DNA from: an uncultured Gammaproteobacteria bacterium
Lineage (GTDB): Bacteria; Pseudomonadota; Gammaproteobacteria; Halothiobacillales; Halothiobacillaceae
Length of the DNA: 10,420 nt
Assembly: GCA_938004235.1 (NCBI GenBank)
Contig: CALKWL010000316.1
Coordinates: 1 to 10,420, forward strand
Direction of reading: 5' to 3'
Shown: piece after piece, positions 1 to 5,592 of the stretch
Position numbering within the stretch: the first letter of the stretch is position 1
Layout: each line of letters opens with the position of its first letter
Position numbers and translations under genes: made by a program
Notes under the pieces: model-generated
Seen by the model: the letters and a program-made list of their open reading frames with translations, nothing else
What the model was told of the DNA's origin: nothing
The model's database searches: none

Positions 1-55
1 CGTATTTTCTTTTATTTTTCATAGAACACCACTTTATAGAGATAGCAATTATCAT
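1..55. other. AT-rich segment of foreign or chimeric origin at the window edge
   Basis: The first 50 bases hold only 13 G/C, against about 60% in the rest of the window. On the minus strand the ammonium-transporter reading frame is normal up to the motif FNVMSAQTVEA (codon ending at 56) and then continues, still open, into IIAISIKWCSMKNKRKY. That does not resemble the serine/glycine-rich helix expected there. The junction is therefore near 52-58. On the minus strand the segment contains a Fur-box-like sequence (41-59), a TATAAA, and an ATG at 22-20 followed by AAA AAT AAA AGA AAA, which looks like the start of a gene from a low-GC genome. It could be a read chimera, an insertion-element end or a real rearrangement. 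The sequence alone does not decide. Confidence 0.6.
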
Positions 56-727
56 TGCCTCCACGGTTTGCGCCGACATGACGTTAAAGCCGAACCAGCC
101 CACCGTGAGAATCCATGCGCCCAGGGCGAGAAAAGGGATGCTGGAGGGTGGGTGGGCGGTCATGCCGCCCTGTTTGCCGTAACGCCCCATGCGCGGGCCG
201 AGAAGCAGAATGGCGGCCAGCGCGATCCAGCCGCCGAAGGCGTGGACGACGACGGAGCCTGCGAAGTCATGGAATTTGGCGCCGAAGCTGGCCTCCAGCC
301 AGGCTTGCAGGCCGAAGTGCGTGTTCCACACCATGCCTTCAAACAGCGGATAAAACAGGGCGACCAGAATGAAGGTCGCGCCCATTTGCGGGTAGAGCCG
401 CGCACGTTCGGCGATGCCACCGGAGACGATGGCCGGGATGGCGGCGGCGAAGGTCAGCAGGAAAAAGAATTTGACCAGGCCATAGCCATGATCCACCGAG
501 AGCGCCTGCGCACTGCTCCAAAAGTCCACGCCGTAGGCCAGCGGGTAGCCGATAAAGAAGTAGGCGATCGTCGCCACAGCGAAATCGGCCATGATTTTTA
601 CGAGGGCATTGACCTGGTTTTTTTCACGCACGGTGCCGACTTCGAGAAAGGCAAACCCGGCGTGCATGGCCAGCACCATGGCCGCGCCAATCAAAAGGAA
701 AAAGACATCGTTACCTGTGATTTGCAT
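2..727 (-). CDS. amt: Second ammonium transporter (Amt/AmtB family), 3' part missing
   Basis: This is an inner-membrane ammonium channel of the Amt/Mep/Rh family. The start is ATG at 727-725. The protein opens with MQITGNDVFFLLIGAAMVLA and lacks the cleavable signal peptide seen in the neighbouring AmtB. Visible family features are the block MHAGFAFLEVGTVREKNQVN at about residues 21-40, an SGGIAER motif near 102-108, and DFAGSVVVHAFGGW (154-167), where H162 corresponds to the first histidine of the conserved pore pair. GWFGFN follows at about 210-215. Family members run to about 400 residues or more. Here homology stops at residue 224 (base 56), although the frame stays open to the window edge, so the second pore histidine and the later helices are missing. 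The gene lies downstream of amtB but has its own sigma-54 promoter match (768-783). No good ribosome-binding site is visible. The family call is secure; the 3' end is not real transporter sequence. Confidence 0.9.
   Translation of the reverse strand, partial: MQITGNDVFFLLIGAAMVLAMHAGFAFLEVGTVREKNQVNALVKIMADFAVATIAYFFIGYPLAYGVDFWSSAQALSVDHGYGLVKFFFLLTFAAAIPAIVSGGIAERARLYPQMGATFILVALFYPLFEGMVWNTHFGLQAWLEASFGAKFHDFAGSVVVHAFGGWIALAAILLLGPRMGRYGKQGGMTAHPPSSIPFLALGAWILTVGWFGFNVMSAQTVEAMIIAISIKWCSMKNKRKY
41..59 (-). promoter_or_regulatory. Fur-box-like sequence across the left junction (tentative)
   Basis: On the minus strand the 19 bases GGCAATGATAATTGCTATC match the classical Fur box GATAATGATAATCATTATC at 14 of 19 positions, including an unbroken run of nine. 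It lies about 19 bases before a possible ATG at 22-20. The last few bases (55-59) probably belong to the ammonium-transporter gene, so the match is partly created by the junction. If the AT-rich segment is foreign, this may be the iron-regulated promoter of a gene that lies outside the window. Confidence 0.25.
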
Positions 728-767
728 GGACGTGCTCGCAGTGAATCCGTTTGAAGGGGGGTGCCCA

Positions 768-783
768 AGCAAAAGCTGCGCCA
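768..783 (-). promoter_or_regulatory. Sigma-54 (RpoN) promoter for the second ammonium transporter
   Basis: On the minus strand the sequence TGGCGCAGCTTTTGCT fits the -24/-12 consensus TGGCACG-N4-TTGCW with exact spacing and two mismatches. The -12 GC falls at 770-769, which puts transcription start near 757 and leaves a leader of about 30 bases before the ATG at 727. It lies between the amtB terminator and the gene, so it gives the second transporter independent, probably nitrogen-controlled, expression. I found no convincing NtrC site upstream; the usual position would overlap the terminator. Confidence 0.65.
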
Positions 784-860
784 AAGCGTGCAGTCGCGTG
801 GAATCGCGCCGCAGGCCGTTTCAAGTTGGGGGCATTTCGGGGGTTCCTTTTTCCGGGCAC

Positions 861-886
861 AAAAAAAGCGCCCCGATTTGAGGCGC
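861..886 (-). terminator. Intrinsic terminator of the glnK-amtB operon
   Basis: On the minus strand a 7-bp stem (GCGCCTC at 886-880 with GGGGCGC at 874-868, one G-T pair) closes a 5-base loop and is followed at once by seven T residues (867-861). It lies about 50 bases beyond the amtB stop codon. It separates amtB from the second transporter gene, which agrees with that gene having its own promoter. Confidence 0.85.
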
Positions 887-935
887 GTGCTTCTTGTTGA
901 TGCAAGGCGGCGTGATGTCGCGCCGCCGGAGCGAC

Positions 936-2345
936 TTAGTTGCTGTAAGCCCGCTCGCCGTGTGAGCTGGTGTCCAGACCTTCGCGTTCGGCTTCTTCGC
1001 TGACGCGCAGACCCATGACCATGTCGATCAATTTGAACAGAATGAAGCTGACGATGCCTGACCACAGCACGGCGACGCCTACGCCCCAGAGTTGACTGAT
1101 GACCTGACCCATCGGGCTGAACTCGGCCACAGCGTTGGCAGCGTAGTCGAATACGCCTGAGCCGCCCAGAGCCGGGTTGGCGACGATGCCGGTGCCGATG
1201 GCGCCGACGATGCCGCCCAGTCCATGCACGGCAAACACGTCAAGCGAGTCGTCGATCTTGAATGTGCGCTTGATGAAGCCGACGCCCCAGAATGCGATAA
1301 CACCCACCGCCAGACCCAGAACAATGGCGCCCATGGGGCCGGAGAAACCGGCAGCTGGTGTCACGGCGACCAGACCGGCCACCGCGCCGGAGGCCATGCC
1401 CAACATGCTGGGCTTGCCGCGGGTCAGCCATTCGGCAGCGCCCCAGGCCAGCATGGCCGCCGCAGGCGCAACAATGGTGTTGAGAATCGCGATGGCCGCG
1501 GTACCCGTGGCCTCAAGGTTGGAGCCCGCGTTGAAGCCGAACCAGCCGACCCACAGCAGTGCAGCGCCAACCATGGTCAGTACCAGGTTGTGCGGCGGCA
1601 TGGGCTCTTTGCCGAAGCCGATGCGCTTGCCGAGGACAATAGCGCCGACCAGCGCGGCCACGCCGGCGTTGATGTGTACTACAGTGCCGCCCGCGAAATC
1701 GAGCGCGCCCTTGGCGAACAGGAAGCCGGCAGGATCGCCATAAGCTGACGGACCGCCCCAGAACCAGACCATGTGCGCCATGGGCAGGTAGGAAAAGGTG
1801 AACCACAGCACGGAGAACACCAGCAGGGCGGAGAACTTCACGCGTTCAGCCAGTCCGCCGACGATCAGCGAGACGGTGATGGCGGCGAACGTGAGCTGGA
1901 AGATTACAAAGGACAGCTCGGGAATGACCACGCCCTTACTGAAGGTTTCCACCATGGACGAGGTGTTTACGCCTGCAAGGAACATTTTCGACAGGCCGCC
2001 GAAGAAGCTATTGAGCCCCCCGCCGCTGGTGAAGGCCATGCTGTAGCCATAAACCACCCAAAGGATGGCGATTACGCCGACAATCGCCATGGTCTGGCTG
2101 AGGACAGAGAGAATGTTTTTGCTGCGCACCATGCCGCCGTAGAACAGGGCAAGTCCGGGCAAAATCATCATGAACACCAGAGCCGTGGAGATCATGACCC
2201 AGGCGGTGTCGCCCTTGTCGGGGGTGGGGGCGACCGCTTCGGTCACGACTTCGACCACGGCGGCAGCTTCCTCAGCGTGGGCAACGCCCGCGAGCATAAG
2301 CGCAGGCAGCGCCATGGGCAGAACAAGAGATTTGAGATTCATCAT
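936..2345 (-). CDS. amtB: Ammonium channel AmtB
   Basis: AmtB is a trimeric inner-membrane channel that conducts ammonium as NH3/H+ and is blocked by GlnK under nitrogen excess. The 469-residue protein begins with a signal peptide (about 1-24, ending AHA before EEAAA), as in E. coli AmtB. Recognisable blocks are LFYGGMVRSKN (68-77), the channel motif DFAGGTVVHINAG (216-228, pore histidine H224), GWFGFNAGS (267-275), GKPSMLG (310-316), and DVFAVHGLGGIVG (369-381, second pore histidine H374). The C-terminal tail EEAEREGLDTSSHGERAY (about 450-467) is the conserved GlnK-interacting tail. The length is normal. A GAGGA ribosome-binding site (2354-2350) overlaps the glnK stop codon. It is 4 bases from the first ATG (2345) and 7 from the second (2342), so the second may be used. 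The gene is 11 bases after glnK and is surely cotranscribed with it. Confidence 0.97.
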   Translation of the reverse strand: MMNLKSLVLPMALPALMLAGVAHAEEAAAVVEVVTEAVAPTPDKGDTAWVMISTALVFMMILPGLALFYGGMVRSKNILSVLSQTMAIVGVIAILWVVYGYSMAFTSGGGLNSFFGGLSKMFLAGVNTSSMVETFSKGVVIPELSFVIFQLTFAAITVSLIVGGLAERVKFSALLVFSVLWFTFSYLPMAHMVWFWGGPSAYGDPAGFLFAKGALDFAGGTVVHINAGVAALVGAIVLGKRIGFGKEPMPPHNLVLTMVGAALLWVGWFGFNAGSNLEATGTAAIAILNTIVAPAAAMLAWGAAEWLTRGKPSMLGMASGAVAGLVAVTPAAGFSGPMGAIVLGLAVGVIAFWGVGFIKRTFKIDDSLDVFAVHGLGGIVGAIGTGIVANPALGGSGVFDYAANAVAEFSPMGQVISQLWGVGVAVLWSGIVSFILFKLIDMVMGLRVSEEAEREGLDTSSHGERAYSN

Positions 2346-2356
2346 GCAATCCTCGC

Positions 2357-2695
2357 TTACAGGGCTTCGGGGCCGGACTCGCCGGTGCGGATGCGGATGG
2401 CCTGCTCGATGGAGGAGACGAAAATTTTTCCGTCGCCAATCTTGCCGGTCTTGGAGGCGCGCACAATCGCGTCAATCACGGTGTCGACCAGGGCGTCGTC
2501 AATGGCCATTTCCAGCTTGATCTTGGGCAGGAAGTCCACGACATATTCGGCGCCGCGATAAAGCTCGGTGTGACCTTTCTGGCGACCGAAGCCTTTGACT
2601 TCGGTCACAGTCAGGCCTTGCACCCCGATTTCAGCGAGGCTTTCACGCACTTCATCGAGCTTGAAGGGTTTGATAATGGCGGTAATCAGTTTCAT
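2357..2695 (-). CDS. glnK: PII nitrogen regulatory protein GlnK
   Basis: GlnK is a cytoplasmic trimeric signal protein that reads 2-oxoglutarate, ATP/ADP and, through uridylylation, glutamine. It plugs AmtB when ammonium is plentiful. The protein is 112 residues, the standard length. It starts MKLITAIIKPFKLDEVRESL, the PII signature. The T-loop (about 37-55) contains Q39 and the uridylylation target Y51 in the context RGAEYVVDF. The B-loop TGKIGDGKIF (about 83-92) supplies nucleotide-binding residues. Genetic linkage to amtB makes glnK a better name than glnB. It starts 14 bases after the outer-membrane protein gene and ends 11 bases before amtB, so the three form one operon. The ribosome-binding site (GCGAG) is weak, so translation is probably coupled to the upstream gene. 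Confidence 0.97.
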   Translation of the reverse strand: MKLITAIIKPFKLDEVRESLAEIGVQGLTVTEVKGFGRQKGHTELYRGAEYVVDFLPKIKLEMAIDDALVDTVIDAIVRASKTGKIGDGKIFVSSIEQAIRIRTGESGPEAL

Positions 2696-2709
2696 GGCGT
2701 CAGTCTCGC

Positions 2710-3486
2710 TTAGAAGGACTTGGAGAACGTCAGCACGGCCTTGGCATCGGCGACTTTTTCGCCCGCCCAGGTGTAGGCTGTTTCGTCCGCATCGGTGTCG
2801 GTATAGGCCAGGGTGAATACGCCAAAGCCAACATCCTTGGTCACGCCGAGTTTCCAGTCGGTGTAAGAAGCCGGTGAGTTGCCCTTGACGTCCTGATAGC
2901 CGACATGGCCAAGTACGCCCCAGCCGTCGCCCAGGTCATAGGTGCCGGACAGGTCGATGTAGTAGCTGCCCTGGGTCTTGTCGCCCTCGGTGGTCGTCCA
3001 GGCGACGAAGTAGTCAGACACGGTGTAGTTGTACTTCAGCGACAGGGTCTTCCAGCTCAGGCCGACGTAAAGCTCGGTGGTATCCGGGGAGGTTGCGCCA
3101 TCGACGTCGTCGCCTGGGTAGTAGTAGGTGATAACGCCGAGGTCATAGCCGAAATCATCGGCAAACGCGCCCTTGTAGCCGCCGTAGAAGTCGAGCTCCA
3201 GGCTGCTGTTGGTTTTGTAACCGCCGTCATTGACCCAGGCGACGTTGGAGCCCCACATGCCGAGGTAAAAGCCGCTGATGCCAAAATCGACGCCGCCGGA
3301 TACGGCTGGCTTGTTCTGGGTTTGCGATACGCCGCGGAAGATGTAGTCCGTGGTCAGGCCGAGGTTGCCGGTGAGGGTGTATTCCGGTGCGGCTGCGGCA
3401 GGGGCGTCGGCGGCGAATGCGGGGGAGAGCGCCAGGCCAAGGCTCAAAAGAAGGCCGGTGCGCAGGGTGTTGGTGCGGACGTTCAT
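2710..3486 (-). CDS. TorF-family putative outer-membrane porin (TIGR02001-like)
   Basis: This is a 258-residue predicted outer-membrane beta-barrel. The signal peptide covers about residues 1-25 (AFA before ADAPAAAA). The mature part opens with YTLTGNLGLTTDYIFRGVSQ, typical of the TIGR02001/TorF group. It continues with alternating aromatic/glycine-rich strands and ends KAVLTFSKSF, with the terminal phenylalanine expected for Bam-dependent barrel insertion. The ATG at 3486 has a good AGAGGA ribosome-binding site 7 bases upstream (3499-3494). It is the first gene of the operon with glnK and amtB, directly behind a sigma-54 promoter match. That context suggests an outer-membrane pore made under nitrogen limitation, possibly letting ammonium or small nitrogen compounds into the periplasm. 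This role is inferred from context. The molecular function of the family is, as far as I know, not established. Confidence 0.85.
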   Translation of the reverse strand: MNVRTNTLRTGLLLSLGLALSPAFAADAPAAAAPEYTLTGNLGLTTDYIFRGVSQTQNKPAVSGGVDFGISGFYLGMWGSNVAWVNDGGYKTNSSLELDFYGGYKGAFADDFGYDLGVITYYYPGDDVDGATSPDTTELYVGLSWKTLSLKYNYTVSDYFVAWTTTEGDKTQGSYYIDLSGTYDLGDGWGVLGHVGYQDVKGNSPASYTDWKLGVTKDVGFGVFTLAYTDTDADETAYTWAGEKVADAKAVLTFSKSF

Positions 3487-3557
3487 GCGGTTTTCCTCTT
3501 GGTTGTGTCATCGAAACATTGAGTTTGCGCCGACGATGCGGCGTGCAGTTCCAGCAA

Positions 3558-3573
3558 AGCATAACGAGTGCCA
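3558..3573 (-). promoter_or_regulatory. Sigma-54 (RpoN) promoter of the porin-glnK-amtB operon
   Basis: On the minus strand TGGCACTCGTTATGCT matches TGGCACG-N4-TTGCW with a perfect -24 element, correct spacing and one mismatch in the -12 element. The -12 GC falls at 3560-3559, which predicts transcription start near 3547 and a leader of about 60 bases to the ATG at 3486. glnK-amtB operons of proteobacteria are classically driven by sigma-54 with NtrC, which supports the call. Confidence 0.8.
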
Positions 3574-3592
3574 ATTGATATAAATATATATT

Positions 3593-3605
3593 TATCAATA
3601 GGTTG
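3593..3605 (+). promoter_or_regulatory. IHF-binding consensus upstream of the sigma-54 promoter
   Basis: TATCAATAGGTTG fits the IHF consensus WATCAA-N4-TTR exactly. It lies beside an AT-rich tract, about 46-58 bases upstream of the predicted start. That is where IHF usually bends DNA between an enhancer-bound activator and sigma-54 polymerase. It is sequence-based only. Confidence 0.5.
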
Positions 3606-3634
3606 TTTTTGTTTTTTTGGACTAGCCCTGCGCG

Positions 3635-3651
3635 GCGTCCAGGCTGGTGCA
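3635..3651 (-). promoter_or_regulatory. Possible NtrC enhancer site (weak)
   Basis: On the minus strand TGCACCAGCCTGGACGC resembles the NtrC site TGCACCA-N3-TGGTGC. The first half-site is perfect and the second is degraded. It sits roughly 90-105 bases upstream of the predicted sigma-54 start, a normal enhancer distance. A further GCACCA half-site in the same orientation lies just upstream (3657-3662). Confidence 0.3.
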
Positions 3652-3694
3652 TGTTTTTGGTGCGTCGTGCGAGCCGTCGTGCAGAGCGAGACGG

Positions 3695-3716
3695 GCAGCT
3701 TGTCCCGCCAAGCTGC
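3695..3716. repeat. Perfect 8-bp inverted repeat, possible operator
   Basis: GCAGCTTG (3695-3702) and CAAGCTGC (3709-3716) form a perfect dyad around the 6-base spacer TCCCGC. No T-run follows on either strand, so it is not a normal terminator. It lies about 100 bases before ubiK and about 150 bases from the divergent sigma-54 start. It could bind a dimeric regulator, or be chance in GC-rich DNA. Confidence 0.3.
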
Positions 3717-3817
3717 TGGCAGCCTGACGGGCTTGAGCGGCTTTTGCAGCCAGATCGTCTCAAGTGCGCCAGGCTGCTAGACTTGAACTTGCAGTTTTAT
3801 TTCTGGAGTTGGGTGCG

Positions 3818-4087
3818 ATGTTTGATCCAAAACAGCTGGATGATGTGGTGCGTCGTTTGGGCGAGGGCTTGCCCGAAGCGTTGACAGATATGCGCGGTGA
3901 CGTGGAAAAAACGCTGCGTCTGGGCATACAGCAGGTTTTGGCCAGCATGGAGGTCGTGACGCGCGAGGATTTTGATGTGCAGCGTCTGGTGCTGGAGCGT
4001 ACGCGCGAGCGTCTGGAGGCGTTGGAAAAGCGCGTGGCGGTGCTGGAAGCTGAGCGCGCGCCCCGCGCACTGGATGTCGAAAGCTGA
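3818..4087 (+). CDS. ubiK: Ubiquinone biosynthesis accessory factor UbiK (YqiC/BMFP family)
   Basis: UbiK is a small coiled-coil accessory protein that, in E. coli, binds UbiJ and lipids and is needed for efficient aerobic ubiquinone synthesis. The 89-residue product starts MFDPKQLDDVVRRLGEGLPE and contains VTREDFDVQ (about 47-55), which matches the VSREEFDVQ hallmark of E. coli YqiC. A leucine-rich coiled coil follows (about 57-80, LERTRERLEALEKRVAVLEA). The ATG at 3818 is chosen over an in-frame upstream extension because the homology begins there and GGAG (3805-3808) lies 9 bases before it. yifB follows after 9 bases, so the two are probably cotranscribed. The charged C-terminal tail after the coil is poorly conserved in the family, as expected. 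Confidence 0.93.
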   Translation: MFDPKQLDDVVRRLGEGLPEALTDMRGDVEKTLRLGIQQVLASMEVVTREDFDVQRLVLERTRERLEALEKRVAVLEAERAPRALDVES

Positions 4088-4096
4088 GTCGCCCTG

Positions 4097-5572
4097 ATGT
4101 CGCTGGCGATCAGCTACGCGCGCGCCCAATTGGGGGTGGACGCCCCTCTGGTGAGCGTGGAAACGCATGTGGCCAATGGCTTGCCGGCGTTTGCCCTGGT
4201 GGGTTTGCCTGAAGCGGCGGTGCGCGAAAGCCGTGAGCGCGTGCGCGCGGCCTTGCTGACGTGCGGCTACGAGATGCCGCCGCGCCGAGTGACGGTCAAC
4301 CTGGCTCCAGCTGATCTGCCCAAGGAGGGCGGGCGTTTTGATCTGGCGATCGCGCTCGGCTTGCTGGCGGCGACGGGGCAGCTGCCCGTGCAGCATCTGG
4401 CCGGCTATGAGTTTCTCGGGGAGTTGGCGCTTAGCGGCCAGCTGCGTCCGGTGCCGGGCGTGTTGCCCGCCGCAGTTCGGGCGCGAGATGCTGGACGAGC
4501 GCTGATCGTGCCGCTTGAGAATGCCGCTGAAGCGGCGCGGGTGTCTGGGGTGCGCGTTTTTGGTGCGGGGCATTTGCGCGAGGTGGCGGCGCATCTTTTG
4601 GGGGCGCAGGTTTTGTCGTTGGCGCAGGCGGATGTGCTGCATCGCCCCTTGGATGCACTGGATTTGCGCGATGTTCGCGGTCAGCATCGCGCTAAGCGCG
4701 CTTTGGAGGTTGCCGCCGCAGGGGGACATAACCTGTTGATGATTGGACCGCCCGGCGCGGGCAAGAGCATGTTGGCTCAGCGTTTTCCAGGGTTGTTGCC
4801 GGCCATGAGTGAGGCCGAGGCGCTGGAGAGCGCCGCCATCTGGTCGGTGAGCTCGCAGGGGTTTGCGGATGCCATGTGGGGCGTGCGCCCTTTTCGTGCG
4901 CCGCATCATACCGCGTCGGCGGTCGCGCTGATCGGCGGGGGTGGGCAGCCGCGCCCGGGCGAGATTTCGCTGGCGCATCACGGTGTCCTGTTCCTCGATG
5001 AATTGCCGGAGTTTGACAGGCGGGCGCTGGAGGTCTTGCGTGAGCCGCTGGAAACCGGGCGGGTGGTGATTTCGCGTGCGGCGCGGCAGGTGGATTTTCC
5101 GGCGGGTTTTCAGCTGATTGCGGCGATGAATCCTAGCCCCAAAGGGGATGACAGCGATCCGGAGGCTGGGCGGCGTTACCGTGCGCGTCTTTCGGGACCT
5201 TTTCTGGATCGGATTGATATTCAACTCAGTTTGCCCGCGGTGCCCAAGGAGCATTTGCGTCAGGATGCGCCGCAGGATGGCGAGTGCTCAGCCGTGGTAC
5301 GGGCGCGGGTTGAGCGCGCGCGTGCGGTGCAAATGGCGCGGGCGGGTGAGCCCAATGCGCGCCTGAGCGCGGCGGCGCTGGCGCGCGATGCGCGCTTGGG
5401 GGCGGCGGAGAATGCCTTGCTGGAGCAGGCGATGGATCGTTTGCATCTTTCGGCGCGCGGGCGTGACAAGGTGCTGCGCTTGGCGCGCACGATTGCAGAT
5501 CTGGCCGGGGCAGAGGCGATTCGCGCTGAACATCTGGCCGAGGCGATGGGGTATCGCGAGTTGCAGTGGTAG
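4097..5572 (+). CDS. yifB: YifB/ComM-family Mg-chelatase-like AAA+ ATPase
   Basis: The 491-residue protein is full length. The N-terminal ChlI-like domain (about 20-140) contains VGLPEAAVRESRERVRAAL and the family hallmark NLAPADLPKEGGRFDL (68-83). The AAA+ core has Walker A GPPGAGKS (217-224), the FRAPHHTAS block (266-274), Walker B VLFLDELPEF (297-306, D301/E302) and an arginine-rich LSGPFLDRID segment (365-374). The C-terminal Mg-chelatase helical domain follows (about 400-490). The ComM orthologue is a hexameric helicase that drives branch migration during natural transformation, so a role in homologous DNA integration is plausible. The segment after AAMNP lacks the cysteine cluster CPCG found in many homologues. 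It reads NPSPKG, as in E. coli (NPSPTG), so this is a normal variant. The ribosome-binding site is poor, which suggests coupling to ubiK. Despite the resemblance it is not a chelatase for chlorophyll. Confidence 0.95.
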   Translation: MSLAISYARAQLGVDAPLVSVETHVANGLPAFALVGLPEAAVRESRERVRAALLTCGYEMPPRRVTVNLAPADLPKEGGRFDLAIALGLLAATGQLPVQHLAGYEFLGELALSGQLRPVPGVLPAAVRARDAGRALIVPLENAAEAARVSGVRVFGAGHLREVAAHLLGAQVLSLAQADVLHRPLDALDLRDVRGQHRAKRALEVAAAGGHNLLMIGPPGAGKSMLAQRFPGLLPAMSEAEALESAAIWSVSSQGFADAMWGVRPFRAPHHTASAVALIGGGGQPRPGEISLAHHGVLFLDELPEFDRRALEVLREPLETGRVVISRAARQVDFPAGFQLIAAMNPSPKGDDSDPEAGRRYRARLSGPFLDRIDIQLSLPAVPKEHLRQDAPQDGECSAVVRARVERARAVQMARAGEPNARLSAAALARDARLGAAENALLEQAMDRLHLSARGRDKVLRLARTIADLAGAEAIRAEHLAEAMGYRELQW

Positions 5573-5592
5573 CAACCTCTTTGAACGGGTTC

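Larger units (their letters stand above)
3487..3817. promoter_or_regulatory. Divergent intergenic region between the nitrogen operon and ubiK
   Basis: This 331-base gap has no supported gene. Its left third serves the minus-strand operon: leader, sigma-54 promoter (3558-3573), an AT-rich near-palindrome (3575-3600) and an IHF consensus (3593-3605). A weak NtrC-like site lies at 3635-3651. The right half, which must hold the promoter of ubiK-yifB, contains an 8-bp inverted repeat (3695-3716). The only -10-like element is TGCTAGACT (3775-3783), without a convincing -35, so I do not call that promoter separately. Confidence 0.6.

Noticed and set aside
68..754. 228-codon plus-strand frame at the left end
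   Set aside because: It is the complement of the partial ammonium transporter, whose family motifs are clear on the minus strand.
784..800. TGCAC-N6-GCGCA as an NtrC site for the second transporter
   Set aside because: Spacing and the second half-site are wrong, and it overlaps the -24 element, where an enhancer site would not function normally.
1773..2561. 262-codon plus-strand frame opposite amtB and glnK
   Set aside because: It spans two conserved genes and their junction. Its low-complexity His/Gly/Glu-rich product is a shadow of their codon use.
5103..5200. Missing CPCG cysteine cluster in YifB as a possible defect
   Set aside because: E. coli YifB has the same cysteine-free NPSP version, so this is a normal family variant.
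3797..5254. Long open frame of 485 codons on the minus strand opposite yifB
   Set aside because: It lies antisense to a clearly conserved ATPase gene. The product is rich in Arg, His and Gln with no recognisable domain, as expected from a frame kept open by GC-biased codons on the other strand.
5573..5592. Possible bidirectional terminator between yifB and the HAD gene
   Set aside because: Only a 4-5 base AACC/GGTT pairing with no T-run is visible, which is too weak to call.
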